From NCBI GenBank assembly GCA_938018005.1, contig CALIJG010000019.1, positions 62,001 to 126,000 of the forward strand: DNA of 64,000 bases, written 5' to 3'. The stretch is from an uncultured Candidatus Saccharibacteria bacterium (GTDB taxonomy: Bacteria > Patescibacteriota > Saccharimonadia > Saccharimonadales > Saccharimonadaceae). The notes under the pieces were generated by a model that saw only the letters and a list, made by a program, of their open reading frames with translations, was not told the origin of the DNA and ran no database searches. Of the stretch, positions 23,472-32,321 are shown one piece after another; position 1 is the first letter of the stretch, and each line of letters starts with the position of its first letter. The position numbers and the translations under genes are program-made.

Positions 23472-24665
23472 ATGCAAGATGTAACCAACCATGACCTCCT
23501 CAAGCGCAACATTATCAAATATTCTTGGTTTCGGATTTTTACCAAGCGTGTCTACTTGCCGCTTATCACGGTGCAGCTGGTGAATGTCGGTAAGGTGAGT
23601 TTGGATGAGCTAGCACTGATGGTCGTTATCTCGTCTATCGTCCAGGCGGCGCTGCAGATGCCGGCGGGTTATGTGGCCGATAAGTTTGGCAACCGGCGAG
23701 CGATTATCCTTGGTGCAAGCATTGCTGTGGCGTCGCCACTGTTGTATGCTGTATGGCCGAGCTTCTGGGGTGGGCTGATTGCCTCAGTTTTGTTCTTTGG
23801 TGGCTATGCGTTTCAGTCTGGTGCAGTCGAGGCATTTATGCACGATTCCTTGACAGCGCTGGGGCGAGCGCGCGACTATACCAAGGTGATGGGCCGCGCC
23901 CAGACGTATGGATTGATTGGTAATACCGTGCTCATTATCGTAGTGCCACTCACATACCGTATTCATCATACACTCCCGTTTTTGATTGGCTTTTTGTCGC
24001 TTGCTGCGACGGTGTGGTTGGCGCTGAGCTTTGCTCATCCACCACGCCGCATAACTGCACAGGCTCAGCGGCCACGGCAGGCTGCTCGCGCAATCATTAC
24101 TGCGAAAAATCTTGCTCTCTTTACCTTCGCTGGTTTCTTGGCTGGCGTGTCCAATAAGGGGCTAGAATATCGCGAGCTCCTCTTCCAGCACGTTGGTATT
24201 GCCGTTGAGTGGTTTGGGGTAATTGCGGCGGTCGGGAGCCTGGGCGGAGCATTGCTGGGCTGGTATGTGCATTGGTTTGACCGCCTGCGGCCACTGGCAT
24301 TTTATTGGGTCGATGCGTGGATTATGGCACTGTGTATTGTCTTGATGGGCGTAACGCCAAGCCCGATTATCGCGGTCATTGCTGTTGTGCTATTTACTGC
24401 ATATACGCGAGTGCGACCGATTGTTTTGCAGTCAAAGATTCTCAGCGAGCTGCAGCATACATACAAAGCAACGCTCCTCTCTGCACTCAATATGTTTACA
24501 TTGCTTGGTGACGTCGTGGCGATTAGCTTGCTCACTCGGATGGTTAATCAGTATGGCTATAGTGCGGGGCATGTGTGGTTTGGTGGGGCAGTTGAGGCGA
24601 TTGCGCTTGGCCTGTGGCTGGTGATGTGCGTTGAGGCGCTGTGGCGTCGCAAGAAAGCCCGCTAA
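23472..24665 (+). CDS. Major facilitator superfamily transporter
   Basis: A 397-residue protein with about eleven or twelve hydrophobic helices. Between helices 2 and 3 it has MPAGYVADKFGNRRAIILG, the G-x-x-x-D-x-x-G-x-R-x-x motif A of the superfamily. The start at 23472 is chosen because the longer reading from 23418 lacks hydrophobic or conserved content. The substrate cannot be read; drug or metabolite export are possibilities. It follows tRNA-Arg and its terminator and appears monocistronic. Confidence 0.8.
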   Translation: MQDVTNHDLLKRNIIKYSWFRIFTKRVYLPLITVQLVNVGKVSLDELALMVVISSIVQAALQMPAGYVADKFGNRRAIILGASIAVASPLLYAVWPSFWGGLIASVLFFGGYAFQSGAVEAFMHDSLTALGRARDYTKVMGRAQTYGLIGNTVLIIVVPLTYRIHHTLPFLIGFLSLAATVWLALSFAHPPRRITAQAQRPRQAARAIITAKNLALFTFAGFLAGVSNKGLEYRELLFQHVGIAVEWFGVIAAVGSLGGALLGWYVHWFDRLRPLAFYWVDAWIMALCIVLMGVTPSPIIAVIAVVLFTAYTRVRPIVLQSKILSELQHTYKATLLSALNMFTLLGDVVAISLLTRMVNQYGYSAGHVWFGGAVEAIALGLWLVMCVEALWRRKKAR

Positions 24666-24936
24666 ATTAGTTAACTTCAGTATTTACCTACCTTATCCAT
24701 TTGTCATTTTTTAATCATCTGCTCTACCCAATGAAATATAGTGATGACTCCTATTATAGATAGGAAGACTCACTATAGAAGTGGTGATAGGCAAGCAACC
24801 TGGTGAGAAGAGAGAGGTATAAGGTAGGAAAGTTTTGAGATTGAGAATGAATGGCCGCAGGTAATAGACAAACTGCGCTATCTCTGCTACAATACAGCAT
24901 GTCAGCAGCACAGTAAGGTTTGCTGTGCGATTGTCT

Positions 24937-25015
24937 GGTGGATATAGCTCAGTTTGGTTAGAGCGCTGGTTTGTGGCACCGGAGGCCGTGAGTTCAAGTC
25001 TCATTATCCACCCCA
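24937..25015 (+). tRNA. tRNA-His (anticodon GTG)
   Basis: Acceptor GTGGATA/TATCCAC with an extra encoded G at position -1 facing C73, the His identity element; anticodon stem CTGGT/ACCGG with loop TTGTGGC (anticodon GTG). CCA is encoded. It carries G34 and is therefore a potential Tgt substrate. Confidence 0.93.
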
Positions 25016-25016
25016 A

Positions 25017-25050
25017 AATAAATTCCCGGATGATTCCGGGGTTTTATTTT
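25017..25050 (+). terminator. Intrinsic terminator after tRNA-His
   Basis: CCCGGA-tgat-TCCGGG stem inside an A-rich/T-rich flank (AAATAAATT before, GTTTTATTTT after). Confidence 0.8.
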
Positions 25051-25323
25051 GGTTATTGCCAGGAGTTTAAGGCGCATGCCTGACGTGTCTGCTTTGTGTA
25101 TTCTTGCTTTTTGTGCTCTTTTTCATGCTGTGCGAGATAAGAATCGATCTTCGCAGCTCAACAGGCAGAACACTGGCGGACGGGAGCTGATACTGAGAAA
25201 GTAGACCTTCTAAGACTTAGGCTCTATTTATGCAAAGTCTGCGTAAGATGCGGTGTATACAGCAAGAGACCTCTCATTATAAGAGGTCTCTCTATTGGCC
25301 TGGTAAGACAAGCTAAGAAGCGG
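25051..25323. other. Intergenic region with a strong hairpin at 25265-25291
   Basis: A perfect 10-bp stem AGAGACCTCT/AGAGGTCTCT with loop CATTATA lies 32 bases after the HTH-MurA stop and may end or stabilise that message, although no long T run follows on the minus strand. The rest of this gap shows no gene I can support. Confidence 0.5.
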
Positions 25324-26850
25324 CTAATATTCCCATGTTGTTTCGATATCCGCCCCGAGAGTGTTGAGTCGGTTAGCGAAGTCTTCGTAGCCTCGGTTGA
25401 TATTATACACGTCACGCAGGATGGAGCGCCCAGGAGCTGCGAGCATAGCTAGCATCACGACGACGCTGGGGCGCAAGGCTGGCGGTGCGACGACATCGGC
25501 AGGCTTCCAGCGGGTAGGGCCACTGATGTAAACGCGGTGTGGATCGACCATCTCTACTTGTGCGCCAAGGCGAGTGAGGTCGGTGAAGTAAATGGCACGG
25601 TTATCGTAGCTCCAGTCGTGCACTAGAGTACGGCCCGTTGCTACCGTGGCGATGAGACCAAGGAAGGGGAGATTATCCATATTGATGCCTGGGAAGGGCA
25701 TACTGTGGAGCTTGTCTTGTGGAGCGGTGAGAGTCGATTTGTGCAGGCTAATATCGACCAGGCGAGTCTGGCCATTGCGCGCTGGGTACTCGTTGGAGAG
25801 CTCATATTGTAAGCCCATACCACGCAGCACTGCTAGCTCGAGCTCGAGGAATTCGATTGGTGCCCGGCGAATGGTGATAGCAGAGTCCGTCACTACACCT
25901 GCTGCGATGAAGCTCATTGCCTCGATAGGGTCTTCGCTCGGACAATATTCGACTGTTTGGTTGATCTCGCTGACGCCATGGATGGTGAGGGTGGTTGTGC
26001 CGATACCGTCGATCTGCACCCCAAGCTTTTGCAAGAAGAAACAGAGGTCTTGCACCATGTAGTTGGGGCTGGCGTTGCGAATTGTCACGACGCCGGGGTG
26101 GAGCGCTGCCGCCATGATAACATTCTCAGTGACGGTGTCGCCGCGCTCGGTAAGGACGATGGCGTGCTCAACCATATGCGGGTTGGCTGTTGCTTGGTAG
26201 TAGTCGGTCGTTGCCTCGACAGTTAGGCCAAAGGGTGCGAGGCCCGCCATATGTGGTCCAACCGTCCGTGTGCCAAGGTTGCACCCACCCGCGAAGGGGA
26301 TTTGGAATGACTCATATTGATGTAGTAATGGCCCCAGGAACATAATAATGCTGCGGGTGCGCTTGGCTGCGGCGATATCCATCTCGTCTAGATGGAGGGT
26401 GCGTGGTGGGGTGATCTCGAGGTCATTGTGTTCAAGCCAGCGGCAGCGCACGCCAATGCTTTCGAGCACCTCGATGATGCGATTAACTTCCTCGATCCGT
26501 GCCACTCGGCGTAGTGTCGTCTTGCCTTTATTAAGGAGGCTTGCGCAGAGCAAAGCGACAGCGGCATTTTTGCTCGTCTTTACCTCAATCTCGCCATGGA
26601 GCGAGCCACCACCATTGATGACGAAGTTTGTTTTGCCAGCTTTGTTGATGCGGACAATTTCGCTGCTCAGCACTTCGCCAATGCGAGCAATCATTTCGAG
26701 GCTGATGTTTTGGCCACCCTTTTCGATGCGGTTGATGGCCGACTGGCTCGTGCCAAGTGCTGCAGCGAGCTCGGCTTGCGTCATACCGCGCGCTTGGCGG
26801 GTTTCTTGGATGAGTGTTCCGATATTACGGAGATATTTTGCTGTTCCCAT
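25324..26850 (-). CDS. murA: MurA (UDP-GlcNAc enolpyruvyl transferase) fused to an N-terminal XRE-type HTH
   Basis: A 508-residue protein started at 26850, where a promoter TTGACA-17-TATTGT ends six bases upstream. Residues ~8-62 are a helix-turn-helix of the XRE/HTH_3 family (IQETRQARGMTQAELAAAL then GTSQSAINRIEKG). Residues ~73-508 are a full MurA: VKTSKNAAVALL with the catalytic Lys-Asn, the active-site Cys190 in FAGGCNLGTRTVGPH (so a fosfomycin-type target is present), and a C-terminal domain ending RGYEDFANRLNTLGADI. It transfers enolpyruvate from PEP to UDP-GlcNAc, the first step of peptidoglycan precursor synthesis. A palindrome in its promoter recurs at murB, suggesting that the HTH regulates both. 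The fusion is in frame without a break. Confidence 0.92.
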   Translation of the reverse strand: MGTAKYLRNIGTLIQETRQARGMTQAELAAALGTSQSAINRIEKGGQNISLEMIARIGEVLSSEIVRINKAGKTNFVINGGGSLHGEIEVKTSKNAAVALLCASLLNKGKTTLRRVARIEEVNRIIEVLESIGVRCRWLEHNDLEITPPRTLHLDEMDIAAAKRTRSIIMFLGPLLHQYESFQIPFAGGCNLGTRTVGPHMAGLAPFGLTVEATTDYYQATANPHMVEHAIVLTERGDTVTENVIMAAALHPGVVTIRNASPNYMVQDLCFFLQKLGVQIDGIGTTTLTIHGVSEINQTVEYCPSEDPIEAMSFIAAGVVTDSAITIRRAPIEFLELELAVLRGMGLQYELSNEYPARNGQTRLVDISLHKSTLTAPQDKLHSMPFPGINMDNLPFLGLIATVATGRTLVHDWSYDNRAIYFTDLTRLGAQVEMVDPHRVYISGPTRWKPADVVAPPALRPSVVVMLAMLAAPGRSILRDVYNINRGYEDFANRLNTLGADIETTWEY

Positions 26851-26886
26851 GCTTGTACAATATATCATCGGTGATATATTGTCAAA
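26850..26886 (-). promoter_or_regulatory. murA promoter with palindromic operator
   Basis: On the minus strand: TTGACA, 17-base spacer, TATTGT, then ACAAGC and the ATG. The palindrome CAATATATCA-CCGA-TGATATATTG (26858-26881) is a perfect 10+4+10 inverted repeat filling the spacer and overlapping both boxes. A repressor bound here would block RNA polymerase. The core ATATATCA-N4-TGATATAT recurs at murB. Confidence 0.8.
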
Positions 26887-27224
26887 CACAAGCATCTCGT
26901 GTTGCAAAAAAGAAATACAGAGGTTAGGCTGCAAAGTTTTTCTAATAGCCCACCAGCTTCTTTCTGTTATTTCAACTAGCCATGTGTAAGACCTATATTG
27001 CTACACGAGCAAGCGTCTAATTCTCACACAAGAGATAATGTCAAAGAGATGCGACAGTACGTCAATACTACTGGAGAAAAAAGAGAGCTATCGCAAGCTC
27101 AAGACGCACGTCGTCAAGTACTGCAACTCCCCACATTAGGTAGCTGTGCTATACTACACATATGATCTGATGAAAAGTGCATAGCGAACCCTAAGATATA
27201 ACCAACAAACAAGGAGTATTACCC
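26886..27224 (+). other. Intergenic region and leader of glyA
   Basis: About 340 bases without a gene. TATACT near 27151 probably drives glyA with a leader of some 65 bases ending in a good ribosome binding site (AAGGAG). I could not fit a glycine, THF or SAM-type riboswitch by eye. Confidence 0.4.
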
Positions 27225-28499
27225 ATGCACGAAACAACTATTGCTACCCTTATCACCTGTGAGCAGCAGCGCCAACGCGAAGGCTTGGAGCTCATCCCGA
27301 GCGAGAATTATGTCTCTGGTGATGTACTATGGGCGCTTGGGAGCGTCTTTACCAACAAATATAGCGAGGGTTACCCAGGCCGGCGTTACTATGGTGGGCA
27401 GCAGTATACCGACCAAGTGGAGCAGCTGGCGATCGACCGCGCCAAGCAGCTCTTCCGGGCTGACCACGCCAATGTCCAGCCGCACAGTGGTGCTCAGGCT
27501 AATGAAGCAGTGTATTTTGCATGGTGTGAGCCTGGCGACACCATCCTCGCGATGGATCTAGGTCATGGTGGCCACCTGACGCATGGTGCGCCCGTGACGC
27601 ATAGTGCTCGTGAGTATAATTTTGTTCGCTACAAAATGAAGGACGTGAGAACGGGCGAGATTGACTACGATGAGCTACATCGGATGGCGCAAGAACATCG
27701 ACCAAAGATCATCCTGGCAGGTTTTAGTGCCTATCCGCGCCAGCTAGATTTTGCACGCTTTGCGGCGATTGGCCACGAGGTTGGTGCTTTGCTCATGGCT
27801 GATATGGCGCATGTGGCGGGGTTGATTGCTGGTGGGGTAGCGGAGAATCCACTTGACTATGGCTTTCACGTTATGACGACAACGACGCACAAGACGCTGC
27901 GCGGGCCGCGTGGTGGGCTCATCGTTAGCAAAGGAGTAGCGAGCAACCCACTCAAGCGCCCAGCCAAAACACTCGAGAATATTCCGACACTCATCGATCG
28001 GGCAGTCTTTCCTGGTATTCAGGGCGGGCCACATATGCATACGATTGCCGCCAAGGCAGTGGCTTTTGGTGAGGCGCTCCAACCAGCCTTTCGTGCCTAT
28101 ACTGAGCAGGTGGTGGCTAATGCCGCTGTCTTGGCGCAGGAGCTGCAGCAGCGCGGCTTTGTGCTCGTGACGGGTGGCACAAGCAACCATCTCATCTTGG
28201 CCGATGTCCACACGAGCTTTGGAATTGATGGCAAGATGGCGGAGATTGCGATGGATAAGATCGGCCTGACACTCAATGCCAATGCCATCCCTGATGATCC
28301 ACTGCCGCCATTTCGCCCTAGTGGCATTCGCCTCGGTACGCCAGCGGCAACAACGCGCGGCTTAGAGCCGCAGCATATGCCGCAGATTGCTGAGTGGATG
28401 CGCCAAGCCATCGACCACCGTGATGACGCGGCAGAGCTAGCTAAGCTCCGCACCGATGTTGCACACTTCTTGGCGGACTTCCCGGTGCCAACAGAATAG
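27225..28499 (+). CDS. glyA: Serine hydroxymethyltransferase
   Basis: A 424-residue PLP enzyme. IPSENYVSGDVLWALGSVFTNKYSEGYP-type N-terminal residues, the PLP-binding TTTTHKTLRGPRGG with the Schiff-base Lys, and SGIRLGTPAATTRG near the C-terminus are diagnostic. It interconverts serine and glycine and loads one-carbon units on tetrahydrofolate; FolD, which processes methylene-THF, is encoded 4 kb away. An AAGGAG site nine bases before the ATG marks a leadered mRNA. A terminator follows at 28578. Confidence 0.95.
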   Translation: MHETTIATLITCEQQRQREGLELIPSENYVSGDVLWALGSVFTNKYSEGYPGRRYYGGQQYTDQVEQLAIDRAKQLFRADHANVQPHSGAQANEAVYFAWCEPGDTILAMDLGHGGHLTHGAPVTHSAREYNFVRYKMKDVRTGEIDYDELHRMAQEHRPKIILAGFSAYPRQLDFARFAAIGHEVGALLMADMAHVAGLIAGGVAENPLDYGFHVMTTTTHKTLRGPRGGLIVSKGVASNPLKRPAKTLENIPTLIDRAVFPGIQGGPHMHTIAAKAVAFGEALQPAFRAYTEQVVANAAVLAQELQQRGFVLVTGGTSNHLILADVHTSFGIDGKMAEIAMDKIGLTLNANAIPDDPLPPFRPSGIRLGTPAATTRGLEPQHMPQIAEWMRQAIDHRDDAAELAKLRTDVAHFLADFPVPTE

Positions 28500-28577
28500 G
28501 GTAGCGGGTTAGGGGTCTGTCGGCTCCATTGATAATCACATTTCACGAGGCACGACAGTAGCGCATCCGCATATCTG

Positions 28578-28607
28578 AAACACCCGCCAGAGAGCGGGTG
28601 TTTTTTG
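28578..28607 (+). terminator. Intrinsic terminator after glyA
   Basis: CACCCGC-cagaga-GCGGGTG stem followed by six T. It lies between the convergent glyA and pilin genes. Confidence 0.9.
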
Positions 28608-28625
28608 TTGATTGAGAGGATAACC

Positions 28626-29039
28626 TTAGCAGGTGCCTCGGACGATATCCTCGGTTTTATCACCCTTCTTGTAGGTGATTTTCGCACCCTTACCACTACC
28701 ACACTGGGTGTACAAGACAGGAGCGTCGTTGTTTGGTGTACCAGATGTGATGATCTTCTTCTTGAGGTCTGGATCGATCTTTGCTTCAGTTACTTTATCG
28801 TCAACAAGATTGCTACTGACTTGCGCGGCTGTTGGGTATTCACCCTTCTGGCTGTTCCATGCCTCTACCTTAGTCGAGAGCTGCGATGCAGCGCCAGCGG
28901 CTGCAGAGTCGCGAGCACGTTGCTGGATGCCGTTGTAAGCGACGATGGTAATAGCCGCTAGGATGGCGATGATCACAATCACGATGAGAAGCTCGACAAT
29001 TGTGAAACCGCGCAGGTTACGTTGAGTTTTTGTTGTCAT
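28626..29039 (-). CDS. Type IV pilin, candidate major pilin
   Basis: A 137-residue prepilin with leader MTTKTQRNLRG, cleavage site G-FTIVELLIVIVIIAILAAIT and the conserved Glu at mature position 5. The globular domain has two Cys near the C-terminus (YTQC and RGTC), likely forming the D-loop disulphide. The strong ribosome binding site (AAGGAGGGG) suggests high expression, as for a major subunit. The gene is 210 bases from the minor-pilin operon on the same strand. Type IV pili are used by Saccharibacteria-type epibionts for twitching on hosts; that role is from general knowledge. Confidence 0.85.
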   Translation of the reverse strand: MTTKTQRNLRGFTIVELLIVIVIIAILAAITIVAYNGIQQRARDSAAAGAASQLSTKVEAWNSQKGEYPTAAQVSSNLVDDKVTEAKIDPDLKKKIITSGTPNNDAPVLYTQCGSGKGAKITYKKGDKTEDIVRGTC

Positions 29040-29249
29040 ACAGAGTTACCCCTCCTTGTTACTGATTATACTACGATCATACTACGAACATTTATTAAAC
29101 ACAAGCTTTTTGAGTACAGATGTCTGAGAATATTTTTTAGAGATAGTGCACGCACTAGCATAGGCTGAATTGTGGCTAATGGCGCGCTAGTATAGCTAGG
29201 ATACCTAAGATACCTAAGCTATACGCCGTCTGTTATTTTCTCGATTCAG

Positions 29250-30065
29250 CTAATTATTAATTCGCCGAGCCTGCATTGACCCCCGAGCATGAATGGTCTG
29301 GCCAGTGCTGAGGGCGGCAATATCCACTGTAGCAGAGACGACGGTGGTGCTATCGTTTGGTGTGGTGCTGGCCGCTTGATTAAAACCCGTTGCATAGCCA
29401 AAGCGAATACTCGATACATTATTCGCGACGCGTGTATCGAGCGCTTTGCAATCACCGCCAATGTAATTACAGGTGCTCTGCTGCCAGGGCTGGCCACACA
29501 TCGTGTTATTACTGGGGTTGGTAGCATTAAATTCATACTGACTTGGTACGATAGTCCGCCGCCAGAGAGTGCTGCCCTGCACAAAGTAAACAACCTTGAC
29601 GGTAAGTGGGTTATTTGTGCGGTAGAGCTTGGCGGCTAGGTCAGCTTGAGTGCGGCAGGGGTTGGCTTGGCTATTGAGATAGATGAGCTCGCGCTGGGTG
29701 TCGGAGGGGTTGCGGTCGGTGGCGTATTGGGTAAGGATCAAGACGTTATCGCCCGCGAAGTGCTGCGCCCAGTTGGCCGCGATGGCCTTGCTCTCGACTT
29801 TTGTCGCTAGGCGGACGTCTTGCTCGATTTGGTCAAGTGCATCTTCCATAGTGTACGTCAGTGAGCCACGCTGGTTGGAAATAACAATCGAGCTCAGCAA
29901 CCCCACCAGGGCAGCAACCAACACACCAACCACTACCACGATAATCGGAATCACCACCAGCATTTCCACCACAGTAAAGCCACGCTGTTGGTGCCGCGCA
30001 GGGTAGATACGGCGGATGAGCTGCTGCATCCGCTCGCGGATATTAGTGGCTGCTGAGAATCGCAT
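29250..30065 (-). CDS. Minor pilin-like protein (PilW/PulJ-type size)
   Basis: A 271-residue prepilin-like protein with a long 28-residue basic leader before G-FTVVEMLVVIPIIVVVVG. An unusual Pro lies in the hydrophobic helix (VVIPII). The large extracellular part has several Cys (NPC, MC, STC, GGDC). The ATG at 30065 has GGAGG six bases upstream and overlaps the preceding gene by 23 bases. It is the last gene of a three-gene minor-pilin operon reading leftwards. Confidence 0.8.
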   Translation of the reverse strand: MRFSAATNIRERMQQLIRRIYPARHQQRGFTVVEMLVVIPIIVVVVGVLVAALVGLLSSIVISNQRGSLTYTMEDALDQIEQDVRLATKVESKAIAANWAQHFAGDNVLILTQYATDRNPSDTQRELIYLNSQANPCRTQADLAAKLYRTNNPLTVKVVYFVQGSTLWRRTIVPSQYEFNATNPSNNTMCGQPWQQSTCNYIGGDCKALDTRVANNVSSIRFGYATGFNQAASTTPNDSTTVVSATVDIAALSTGQTIHARGSMQARRINN

Positions 30066-30450
30066 GGCGAACCTCCGATTGGCTAGAGCCTTGCCCGTAG
30101 CGTACCGTTACCGATACACGGCTTATCTGTGGCGCGGTAGTGCTATAGGGGCAATCAACGACGATAGTGGCACTAACAGGCTGAGGTAAGCCATCGGTAT
30201 CCAGTGAGTGGTCAGTCGTGAGGTTGCGATTAGCCGCGCGGTTTGTGCACGGCGTTGGTGTGCCATCGCCAACTTCGCGGCGGAGCAGCTCATACCCCAC
30301 AATACTCGCCTTGGCATCGCGATTGGCCTCCGTGGCGCCCTGGATCGTCACAATATACAGCTGATAGAGCGTCCCAACAAAGAGCACGCCCAGCACCATC
30401 GTCACCAACATCTCTACCAGAGTAAAGCCAGCATCTGGACTATGCTTCAT
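30043..30450 (-). CDS. Minor pilin-like protein
   Basis: A 135-residue protein with leader MKHSPDAG and the class III signal G-FTLVEMLVTMVLGVLFVGTLY. The rest is a short beta-rich domain with two Cys (TPC, VDC). Its ATG overlaps the stop of the upstream pilin gene (ATGA), so it is translationally coupled. It resembles PilV/GspI-type minor pilins in size; the exact role is not assignable. Confidence 0.78.
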   Translation of the reverse strand: MKHSPDAGFTLVEMLVTMVLGVLFVGTLYQLYIVTIQGATEANRDAKASIVGYELLRREVGDGTPTPCTNRAANRNLTTDHSLDTDGLPQPVSATIVVDCPYSTTAPQISRVSVTVRYGQGSSQSEVRHAILSSH

Positions 30451-30965
30451 TGGTGGTTGCTCGTGATGGTTATCGTTACTGTTGGTGCGCGCTCTAGCCG
30501 GTAGTAGAGGAAGAAACGGCTACACTCTTGACTGGTGGTGACGCAGAGCGAACCATCGCGGGCGCGCGGCTCGTAGACGAAGCGATCGACTGTGGCGCTA
30601 TCTTTGCTAATACCATTGCTTGGCGACTGGACAAAGAGCGCTTGCTGGCCGCTACGTGATGGGTACTGGTAGCTATCCTCAGATAGTCCAGGGAGGATAT
30701 GGCGAATTGCCGTGCCATTAAGCGAGGTCAAAAACTGCTCGGCCGACGGATAGCGGTGTCCTTGCTCACCCGACGTGCCGGTTGCATCGCCGTTGTAGAA
30801 AGACTCAAGGCTGCGTGCTACTGTCTCAACAGTGGTTGTGCGAGCGGTATCGCGCGAGGAACGCTGTGTATTATTGAGTGTCACCACACCCAGCACTAGC
30901 AGCACTAGCATAATTGCCAGCACAATAATAATTTCCACGATTGTATACCCGCGTCGTACCCTCAT
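30447..30965 (-). CDS. Minor pilin-like protein, first gene of the operon
   Basis: A 172-residue prepilin-like protein with leader MRVRRG followed by YTIVEIIIVLAIMLVLLVLG. A Tyr replaces the usual Phe at mature position 1. The C-terminal part has two Cys (SLC, QEC). TATGCT ends six bases before the ATG, so the three-gene operon probably begins with a leaderless message. It heads the set of three overlapping minor-pilin genes. Confidence 0.8.
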   Translation of the reverse strand: MRVRRGYTIVEIIIVLAIMLVLLVLGVVTLNNTQRSSRDTARTTTVETVARSLESFYNGDATGTSGEQGHRYPSAEQFLTSLNGTAIRHILPGLSEDSYQYPSRSGQQALFVQSPSNGISKDSATVDRFVYEPRARDGSLCVTTSQECSRFFLYYRLERAPTVTITITSNHQ

Positions 30966-31292
30966 GCAATTAGCATAAGGGTTTTGATGTAAAAGTGCAA
31001 GAGGTGAGAAGTTGAATCGAGGTGATTATGGCTTGCTTTGCTTCGACTACACCCCATAGGTCACCAAATAGGGGGCAATAAGAAAAGAATTCTCTAGTAG
31101 GACGAAATGAACTTCGTGCTCGTCCGATAGAAAAGAATAAAGCCGGCTGAGAACAAGCAAAAGCAGTGAGATACAGATACTCAAAAATATATAGTCAATT
31201 TTACTTTCTTGACTATATGTATTGCAAAAATTATTGATGGACAAGGGCGAAAAGACAAGATTGTTTATAGGTGCGATGTGTCATTTGACTCA
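30966..31292. other. Gap between the pilin operon and murB
   Basis: A 327-bp AT-richer stretch. The only candidate inside is a 65-codon TTG-started frame on the minus strand (31047-31244), listed separately with low confidence. No terminator or RNA is clear. Confidence 0.4.
31047..31244 (-). CDS. Possible small membrane protein (doubtful)
   Basis: A 65-codon frame with a TTG start. It contains one convincing hydrophobic helix (YIFLSICISLLLLVLSRLY) flanked by charged residues. There is no clear ribosome binding site or -10 box at the start. It fills most of an otherwise empty gap, which is the main reason to list it; it could be chance. Confidence 0.22.
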   Translation of the reverse strand: MSINNFCNTYSQESKIDYIFLSICISLLLLVLSRLYSFLSDEHEVHFVLLENSFLIAPYLVTYGV

Positions 31293-32321
31293 TCACGCCG
31301 CTGGTATTTCTAGCGGTTCTTGCACAATGGTGATGCCGAATTTTTCCTCCACTGAGCGAATAATCTCCTCGCGAGCAGCAGCAAGATCGCGGTAGCTGGT
31401 GGCCGATTGATTGATGAGCACTACTGCATTCTTATCGTGTACTTTCATGCCGTGAAGAACGCTGCCTCTGAGCCCCGCTTGCTCGATGAGCCAGCCTGAT
31501 GGTACCTTGACGCGCCCATCGGGCAGCGCATAGTGCGGCACTGTGGGGTAGTGCTGCTGGAGCTGAGAAAATTCTTCACTTGAAATAATCGCATTTTTGA
31601 AGAATGAGCCAGTATTGGGGAGCTTGGCAGGGTCAGGCAGCTTGCCAGCGCGGATCGTCATGACGGCTCGGCGAATGTCTTGCGGGGTGGGCTCTGCTAT
31701 AGCGTGGGTGGTGAGATAATCTTGAACGGCTTGGTAGAAGGGTGGCCGTGGCAAATCCTTGCGTAGGCGGAGCGTTATGCTTGTGATGATATATCGCCCC
31801 ATCTCGCGGCCCCGGAAAATGCTGTGCCGGTACGAGAACTCGCAGTCGGCGGCACTCAGCGACACAAACCGCTTTTGCTGGCGATCATATGCCTCGAGCG
31901 AGACGAGTGTGTCGGCAATCTCCTGCCCATACGCACCAACGTTCTGCACTGGCGCAGCGCCTGCTGTACCTGGGATAGCCGATAGCGCCTCAATGCCACT
32001 CAGACCACTGGCCACTGTCTTGGCTACAATAGTATCGAGAACTTCTCCTGCGCCAATGGTAATCGTCGTCGACTCATCATCCTCAGTAATAACCGAAAAG
32101 CCTGGAATACGGTTGCGCGCCACAATGCCAGCAAAGCCGCTGTCTTGGGCTAGAGTGTTGCTCCCGCCACCAAGAACAAAGAGTTCAGCCTGCTGTTGGC
32201 GGGCCATCGTGCACACCGCCACGACATCATCGTTGGTATAGAGGTCGACCATAGTATGAGCGTTGCCGCCAAGCTGCATCGTCAAATATGGTTTGAGTGA
32301 AACGTCAGTACGAATATCCAT
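31293..32321 (-). CDS. murB: UDP-N-acetylenolpyruvoylglucosamine reductase
   Basis: A 342-residue FAD enzyme. MQLGGNAHTMVDL and LFVLGGGSNTLAQDSGF are FAD-binding motifs, GTAGAAPVQNVGAYGQE is diagnostic, NTGSFFKNAI carries the proton-donor Ser, and the C-terminal VQEPLEIP has the catalytic Glu. It reduces the MurA product with NADPH to UDP-MurNAc. Its promoter carries the same palindrome as the murA promoter, so the two genes are probably co-regulated although 4.5 kb apart. Confidence 0.93.
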   Translation of the reverse strand: MDIRTDVSLKPYLTMQLGGNAHTMVDLYTNDDVVAVCTMARQQQAELFVLGGGSNTLAQDSGFAGIVARNRIPGFSVITEDDESTTITIGAGEVLDTIVAKTVASGLSGIEALSAIPGTAGAAPVQNVGAYGQEIADTLVSLEAYDRQQKRFVSLSAADCEFSYRHSIFRGREMGRYIITSITLRLRKDLPRPPFYQAVQDYLTTHAIAEPTPQDIRRAVMTIRAGKLPDPAKLPNTGSFFKNAIISSEEFSQLQQHYPTVPHYALPDGRVKVPSGWLIEQAGLRGSVLHGMKVHDKNAVVLINQSATSYRDLAAAREEIIRSVEEKFGITIVQEPLEIPAA

